DNA of 64,000 nt from Coriaria nepalensis. Taxonomy: Eukaryota; Streptophyta; Magnoliopsida; Cucurbitales; Coriariaceae. Below, one piece after another: positions 57,058 through 64,000 of the stretch. The notes beneath the pieces are model-generated. The model was not told where the DNA came from and ran no database searches. It saw only the letters and a program-made list of their open reading frames with translations. Numbering within the stretch: the first letter of the stretch is position 1; each line of letters opens with the position of its first letter. The stretch lies in the NCBI GenBank assembly GCA_027186245.1, contig CP114498.1:6827501-6891500 (forward strand), given 5' to 3'. Both the position numbers and the translations under genes were made by a program.

Positions 57058-59702
57058 ATGGATTCGAAAAAGGAAGAACGCATTGAGAAGGAAGAGGAGG
57101 AGGAGTTGAAAGACTGTGTGCAAGATCAAAATGGACATGAAGAAGAAAATGCAAAAGGAGAAGAGGATGATGGCCAAGATACTGCTGTTAATGAGATGGA
57201 GAAAACCAAAGTGGGCATCATGAGAGCTAATGTTGAGAAACTGGATCTCTCCGCCAAGGTAAATACGTCATCATCCCACCTTTGCTAATTATTCTCCCAA
57301 CTTCACTTTCGGTTTACCTATTTTATTATGAGCCCTCTACTTTAATACACAAAAGGAAAAGAAAAGAGAGAAATTAAAAAATAAAAATAATAAAAATAAA
57401 AATAAAAATTAAATGGTCCTTCAAAAATTGGAGATCGCCTCCGAATTAGTTGGAATATTATGATGTATATAAAGTATCTCTATCTATGTCTTCACGAGTA
57501 GGGAGTAGATGATCAAACACTGCGGAGGTTCCTGCGAGCACGTGATCATGATGTCGGGAAAGCGTCGAACATGTTTCTTAAATACATTAAGTGGAGGAGA
57601 TCATTTATGCCCAACGGCCCCATTTCTGCTTCTCAGATCTCAAATGAGCTGGGCCAGGACAAGATATTTATGCAGGGCTTTGATAAGAAAGGACGACCCA
57701 TTATACTTGTCTTTGGTTCCAGGCATAAGCAAGGAAGTCTTGAAGAGTTTAAACGTATGTTCTTTACCCTAAAAAAATAAATAAATAAATAAATAATAAT
57801 AATTTATTTTATTTGTATGAAAAAATTATTAACTGAAAAATAATAATAAGGAATTTAATTCTATAAATGTTTTTACGTGAAAAGTAATCTTTCAAAATTA
57901 TTTTTATTATTTAATTGATTACACCAAAATTTTTAAGTATAATTTACAACCAAAAATTTTCTAAAAATATAATTAATATCCCAAAATTTTTAAAAAGTAA
58001 AATTAATATCCCAAATTTTATTTTTTTATTATTTTTATTTTATTTTTTCACGTTTAAAATTTCATTATTTATCCTTTCTAGTTTATTCTATATATATATA
58101 TAAAGAGAATAATATTATTTTTTTTTCATCTTGTTCATTTCATTCCCCCCTCCACTCCTAAACCCACCGTTAACGCCACCGCCATCCAGGCACCACCACT
58201 AGCACCACAATCACCTGACCACCACCACATAATTTTTCCAAATAGTATTCTTCTTCTTGCTTCTTAATCCTAATCCCAAGCACCTCCCCCATCGTCTCCA
58301 CTCTTCTTGAATTCTAAACTAAAAAAAAAAAAGAAATATATATATATATATATGTATCAGTTACATATAGCAAGAGGGGATCAGGACTCTTTTCGATAAA
58401 TCAGTGACATAACAGCAATAATAACTTGCAGGTTTTGTAGTGTATTCACTTGAAAAAGTATGTGAGAGGATGCCAAGAGGACAGGAGAAGTTTGTGTGCA
58501 TAGGGGATCTTGAAGGATGGGGATACTCAAACAGTGACATTAGGGCATACAAAGCATCTCTTTCTATTTTGCAGGTATATGTCTGTTGAAATAAACCGAA
58601 CATTAAGATCTCCCATGATGTTTCTTAATCAACTTAGGCTTTCGTGTGTTGATGGCAGGATTGTTATCCTGAGAGATTAGCCAAGTTGTACATTGTCCAT
58701 GTTCCTTACATTTTCATGACAGCATGGAAGGTGATCTACCCTTTTATTGATAACAAAACCAAGAAGAAGGTAATTTTACAAATTTCTCTATGGTTTGTGG
58801 CTTTGTGCTGAAATCTACTCATCTTCAAGTACGTCCTAAAACCTTAGACGGGGGACTTTGCATTAACTAGACTTTACCCCAACTTTTGACCCAGCTTAAA
58901 AAAAAAGCTGATGTGGCATTAGATCTGGCTTGTCAGAAAAAATAATTATTATTTTTAATTTCAATGTACCCTTTTAAAAGTTATTTATTCAATTTCCACC
59001 CCAAAAAAAATGTCAAATTTATTTTTTCTTCCATTTCCCATCCCCACATCAATTTCTTCTTTTCGGTTTTAAATTATATCCTATTTAATTTAGGTTAATT
59101 TTATGCTCAATACTGAATAAAAAAAATATTTTTTTGCTAACATTACGAGTTGGGTCAAAGCCGATTTAACGGGGAATAACAAATCTGTTAAAAATAAAAT
59201 AAAATTTAGAGTTTATTATAATATAAATTTTTATCTTGAAAATTTATATTAGAAAATTATTTTAGTTTTAGGAAAATTATTAAAAAAAACATGATACAAA
59301 TACAATAAAAAGATAAGCTTAACCCCTAAAAATTATATATATGTATATATATTCATATCTATTTTGTATCATTTTGAGAGAACTTAATTTTGATTTTCAG
59401 TGTTGGTTTAAGTAAGGTAACTTTTGAGGATTATTATCATTTTAGAGGACTTTTGTGAAACTTGATAGGATAAACCAATATAGGAAGGACGCTCCATGAA
59501 AGGGGGCCATTCTAAATCTTAAACGGTCTTCATATATATTTTTTGGGTAGCTAACTCAACTTTGTATTTGCAGATTAGCTTTGTGGAGGACAAGAAACTA
59601 AGATCTACACTACTGACTGACATTGATGAGACTCAGCTTCCGGATGTGTATGGAGGAAAACTGCCATTAGTTCCCATCCAACAAGAAGACTCAACCACAT
59701 GA
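57058..59702 (+). CDS. SEC14/CRAL-TRIO lipid-transfer protein
   Basis: There are five exons, 57058-57258, 57502-57754, 58432-58574, 58659-58769 and 59574-59702. All junctions are GT-AG and keep frame; the product is 278 residues. The N-terminus is highly acidic and Lys/Glu-rich (residues 1-60). The CRAL-TRIO N-terminal helix region has DDQTLRRFLRARDHDVGKA. The lipid-binding domain has FDKKGRPIILVFGSRHKQG, VCIGDLEGWGYSNSDIRAY, DCYPERLAKLYIVHVPYIF, and ends with LPDVYGGKLPLVPIQ. Family members bind and exchange phosphatidylinositol, phosphatidylcholine or other hydrophobic ligands at membranes. The ATG at 57019 is also in frame and would add 13 residues; 57058 was chosen because it opens the family-like MDSKKEE. 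Introns 2 and 4 are inflated by repeat-like sequence. A retrotransposon LTR begins 48 bp after the stop. Confidence 0.9.
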
Positions 59703-59749
59703 AGAGTTCCCATTATTTTCTGAATTTTTTTTAAATTTTATTTCGGAAA

Positions 59750-60009
59750 TGTTATGAATTAATATTTATAAGATAATTTCCATTGGTCTTCTCCTCTATT
59801 TATCTCTTCATCATCTTTTTTAATTATCTCCTTATTTTACCTATTTAATATTATTATAACTCATAATTTTTGGTGTTCTAATACTTATGATCACGAGCCT
59901 ATAAATAAAGGAATTGTATAGAATGAAATAAGAAGATTCTTGTTCTTATTATTCTATATGTTTTTCCTATTGGATCTACTTTGCTCTTTGATCAAGCATA
60001 TATTTCACA
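59750..60009 (+). mobile_element. Copia-type LTR inserted in the SEC14 3' region
   Basis: Bounded by TGTTATGAA and TTTCACA, with CCTATAAATAAAGG promoter-like box at about 59898, and followed after four bases by TGGTATAGCCC, a degenerate version of the tRNA-Met primer-binding site. Same strand as SEC14, so its R region could supply a polyadenylation signal to that gene. Confidence 0.55.
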
Positions 60010-60164
60010 ATATGGTATAGCCCAAGTTCGATCTATTTCGAAAAAGTGATACATGATTCAAGCTAAGTATTTCTCTAATTTTTATTATAGTTTCTTTCTC
60101 AAGTTGTTCAAAGTTATGATTTGGTTTACACAATCAATTCTCTTTGACTTGCAATATCGAATCA

Positions 60165-60835
60165 ATTTTGTTTTTCATTTTGTGATCATATTTTTTGTAT
60201 TTGATATAATTGATTCAAGTTGGATTCACTCATATACGGAATGAAATTATATAATATCAAAGTTTCACATGAAAATTACATACATCTACTTGGTATGTTA
60301 GTGATGATTTTGTTAGAGAATATCTAGTATTAAGTTTGTTTTTTTTTCTTCTTCTTTTTATAGCTTAGAAATTCTTATATGGATTTGCTAATTGTTTGGA
60401 TGTCGTTCACTTATTTCAGTTGACCCATCACCAAAATTTAATTATAATTGGAATATTTTGTAAAAGTCTTGAAACTATGATATTATTATCTTCGCAATAA
60501 ATTTTTTTGTTTCATTTTTTTATCATATTTTTGCATTCGATCTAATTGATTCAAGTTGGATTCACTCGAATATGGAATGCAATTATATACTATCAAAGTT
60601 TCACATGAAAATTAAATGCATCTTATTGGTATATTAGTGATGATTTTGTTAGAGAATATCTAGTAGTAGTTGTTCTTTCTAGCTTAGAAATTTCTTATGG
60701 ATTTGATGATTGTTTGGATCTCATTCACTTATTTCAGTTGACCTATTACCAAATTTGAATTATATTGAGAATATATTCATATTTTATAAGAGTTCGAAAC
60801 TATGATTATTATCTTCATTGTATGATCATCCTATT
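60165..60835 (+). repeat. 336-bp tandem direct duplication, diverged
   Basis: The block GATTCAAGTTGGATTCACTC occurs at 60212 and 60548. The following TCAAAGTTTCACATGAAAAT, GATGATTTTGTTAGAGAATA and CTTATTTCAGTTGACC blocks keep the same offset. Copies differ by several indels and substitutions. It lies in what would be the internal region of the preceding LTR element. Confidence 0.9.
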
Positions 60836-62575
60836 TTGTTTTATGGTACTACTTAACATAGCTTGAATTCATGACCATCATTTATTTATTGTGAATGCTA
60901 AATGATTAAATTTGTATGCCTTAAATATGCTAGCTCTTGTACTAGCAAAATCAAGAGAAAAAAAAGAAGATTTCAAAACATAATAAATTGTGTTCGTGGC
61001 TTAACAATGACGAGTTATTAGCGAAAGAACAAAGGGTTTTTTTTGTCCAATTATTTTTTCTCTAATCCCGGAAATGAATGCAAAGACATCCAAAACTTAT
61101 AACTATGAAATATCCGAGATTGATATGATTGTGATAATCATAGTAGTTATTTTTCAAATTATAAGAATACATCTCAATATCTGAAATAAGGGAAAAATAT
61201 AAACAAATTGAAAAAAGTAAAAAATGGACAAAATATATATTTACACGATTCAAAATATATACCAACGACTCAACATAAGAGCTAATTGGCCATGTGCCTT
61301 TATAATTCGTCGAACAATCTTATTTAGATTTACCTATCAAGTGAGAAAATTGGCCATGTGCATCATTGATAAGAAAAAAATGTGAGAAAATTGTAAAGAT
61401 AAATTTTTTTCTATCGAGTTGATGAATTCAATAATAATCTTCTTGACATATCACATTAAGGCATGAAAAATTCTATTGAAAAATCCCAAGGAAAAATCAA
61501 TCACATGAATTGGTGATGAGAATATCCCTAATTATTAAAGTTATCACTAATGAAACTTCTGTATGATTTTAATAATAATTTTTAATTAGCAATTTCATTT
61601 ATCATATTTATATAGATTGATTGTAATATTTCGTTACATTTTATTTTTTTTATCTTAATGAAAAAATAAAAATTTTCTCCAATTTTAAAATAAAAAATAT
61701 ATATGTGTCACACAGGACAATACTTTATTTTTTTTTATCATTTAATAATAGATAAAGTAATATCAAATCCTGATAGTACAAAAACTAATTGAAGACTCAA
61801 GAAGAGCTAATATCTTCTTACTCAAAGAAAGTATAGACTAATTTAAGACTTTAAAAGAGTTAATGTACTGTAACCTCGACTGAAAATTTCTTATGAGTGG
61901 TACTTATCCTCGACTATGTCTCAAAAAAAAAAAAAACTAGAAGTTTCAAAGATACTCGCCAAAATAAATACCACATAGAAACATGAGAAAAAAAAAATAG
62001 AACACATCTATATTAAAACTAGGGTAAGAAATATATATTAGGAATTTAGATACATGTTATTGTAAACTAGAAATTTACATATTAAAATATTTTTATAATT
62101 TTGTATGGTCAGTTATGACATCTCGGATCAATGATATAAGTAATTATTGAGAATTTACATGAACATCTATCAAAGGACCAGATTCCCTTTTCCTTTTCAC
62201 TTGCTCGATAGAATGATTTTGGCTGCTCTCTTCTTCTCTCTCGTGTGATTTGGGTGCTCATCTTCTCCATGCTTGCTTACTTATGTGATTTCCCTATATA
62301 TCTTCTAATCTCTCTCTTGACCTGATTTTCCAGTTGATCTTTGCTTAGATATAGGATGTTACAGTTCTTCTTTGATGAGATTCTATGGTTTTGGTTGAAT
62401 CTTGGTTTGGTTGATCAGATTTGTATATTAATATTGTGAAATCTGGTTGTATGATCTTTCATTTGCAAGCTTGTATGTGCATGAACTCTGATAAATCAAT
62501 GATATGAGTTCCGATCATTTTCATGAACTCAAGAATGGATGTAGCTTTTCAATTTTTTTACTGTGAGAGGTGAAC
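60836..62575. other. AT-rich spacer
   Basis: No gene supported. GAAAATTGGCCATGTGC-type sequence occurs twice in close succession (about 61285 and 61346). Confidence 0.35.
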
Positions 62576-62579
62576 TGTG

Positions 62580-64000
62580 TTAGGAATTCATGTATATAAA
62601 GCAGTAGAAGTAATAATTTTAAAATTTTCGGATCTCATCCTAAATATGCATAATTCCATAGCAAGATTGATTATACAACATTCGTATATCACATATATAA
62701 ACTCTTTACATAAAAGCACAATATGTCTCCTGAATTTAAATTTCAAGTTTAGGTTTAAAGAGTTACCTTAGCTTGATGATCAAACTAAGAAAATTCTTCT
62801 GGCAATCTAAATTGAAGGGAAGATTCAAGACTCCCACATGTCCATCCTCTAATCATAATCTACATGATTCGTTTGGTCAGTTGATTTTCTATTTTAGGAT
62901 TCAACACATGAATCAAAAAATTCGAGGAAAATGAATGAGAAAAATGCTCTCTCTTTCTCTCTCTATTTTGGCCAAGTGGAGGTAAAGTATGACTATTGAT
63001 ATTTAGCCACTTAGTGGTCTATTTATAAGGCTCTAATAAGTATGAGGTTACCTAATTCATTTAAGTTTAATTGTAGCAAGGGTTTTTTTTTAACACATTA
63101 GGTATCCTTAATTCACTTAAGGAAACAAATGGGTCATAACACATATACATAGCCGACCACATCCATGTGTTTTAACCAATGGATATATTAATCAACCTGT
63201 TGATTAATTTGATCTATGAAAATTTAATTAATAATCTAGCTCATTAACCATTTCATGTCTAATTATTAATATGAACATTCATGACCCTTTTATATTTAAA
63301 TAAAAGTTATGTTGTAATTTATTAATTTTTAATTAAATCAATGTTACACTTAGTTGTGCAAACAGAGTTGCATGAAATTAAATTTAATAAATAAATAATT
63401 ATCATTTTCCTCTTATATTCAAATTATAAGTTAAATCACCCCTAAAATGAAAACAATCTATTTTTCTTTTTTTCTCCGATAAATCTTAACTGAGTTACTT
63501 CAAATCTCGTATGTATGACCAATTATGTTCTACATCGCATCAGTAGGAAAATTTATAACACTTAATGATTTTATTTAATTCATAATTAAATTTGTTAATT
63601 TAAAATATATTTTAAATTAAATAATTAACTTAATCATCTCATAATTAAACAACTTAAACCTTTAAGTTAAGATCAACTTCTAACAAAGTGTCGAGACTAT
63701 CTAGGAGATAAGAAGTACAATATTCCAAAAGAACTTATTGTGACTATAGTATATTTACAATTAACGATTCTTTCATCTCGCCAATATCCGGACTCATCTT
63801 AGGGCATGGTGTTATATTAAACCATAATAAACAAATCATAGGAACCATTATATCTTTAATGAACAATCAAAAATGGATTTACAAATTGCTTAATGCCTAA
63901 GATATAAATTGTTCATAGTCATAGGATTATCAAGAGAGTCATAGGATTAGATTATCAAGAGAGTCATAGGATTATCAAAAGTGTCATTGATAATTTGGAT
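62580..64000 (-). mobile_element. LTR-like sequence running off the window end
   Basis: The minus strand has a CTTATAAATAGACC promoter-like box at about 63012-63025, a long AT-rich U3-like part, and blocks such as CTTAGGGCATGGTGTTATAT (63798, plus) reminiscent of large copia LTRs. The final 100 bp show short repeats of GAGTCATAGGATTA (63937-63976). The right border lies outside the window; the left border near 62580 is approximate. Confidence 0.4.

Noticed and set aside
1..64000. CRISPR arrays, operons, phage or bacterial defence systems
   Set aside because: Looked for and not seen; split genes and retroelements show this is plant nuclear DNA. Microsatellites such as the 28-bp minisatellite at 7779 have no spacer structure.

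Overview
This is a stretch of AT-rich plant nuclear DNA. The split genes have GT-AG introns, and every recognisable protein is closest to eudicot families. Between the genes lie decayed hAT, MULE, Ty1/copia and Ty3/gypsy sequences. Both anchor gene pairs match neighbour pairs I recall from Arabidopsis: At1g02050/At1g02060 (LAP6/PKSA with a PPR gene) and At3g60450/At3g60460 (phosphoglycerate-mutase-like with DUO1). The species cannot be named from the sequence.

Layout: 1-7.8 kb is transposon debris: a hAT transposase fossil, an odd tandem repeat, an LTR-like repeat, and a minus-strand gypsy gag-pol with its probable 5' LTR. At 8.0-13.3 kb is the first gene pair, an intronless P-class PPR gene and a two-exon LAP6/PKSA-type type III polyketide synthase. 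At 13.5-18.9 kb are a second hAT fossil (minus) and two nested terminal-inverted-repeat elements. At 19.0-20.6 kb is a UGT72-like glucosyltransferase with an intron inside its PSPG box; an intronless relative lies at 29.9-31.3 kb. Between them are an inverted-repeat element, a dead MULE-type gene with DUF1985-like and Ulp1-protease-like parts, and a copia RT/RNase H scrap. At 32.6-39.6 kb are a copia LTR, PBS and gag-pol fossil, an LTR-like repeat shared with 2.5-3.3 kb, and a gypsy pol fossil (minus) whose 3' side carries a spliced-looking antisense ORF.

At 40.6-48.6 kb is the second gene-rich island: an unrecognised ORF with a serine run, a four-exon phosphoglycerate-mutase-like gene, its tandem pseudogene lacking the first exon, the sperm-lineage MYB gene DUO1 (minus) with a miR159-like site, and a small two-membrane-segment protein gene (minus). 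At 48.7-57.0 kb are MITE-like and LTR-like repeats. At 57.1-59.7 kb is a five-exon SEC14/CRAL-TRIO gene, followed directly by a solo-type LTR, a 336-bp tandem duplication and another LTR at the window end.

The functional genes do not form one pathway. LAP6/PKSA (pollen wall) and DUO1 (male germline) both act in male reproduction, but they probably sit here through conserved gene order rather than as a cluster. All exon structures were inferred by eye from splice consensus and remembered family sequence, not from transcripts.
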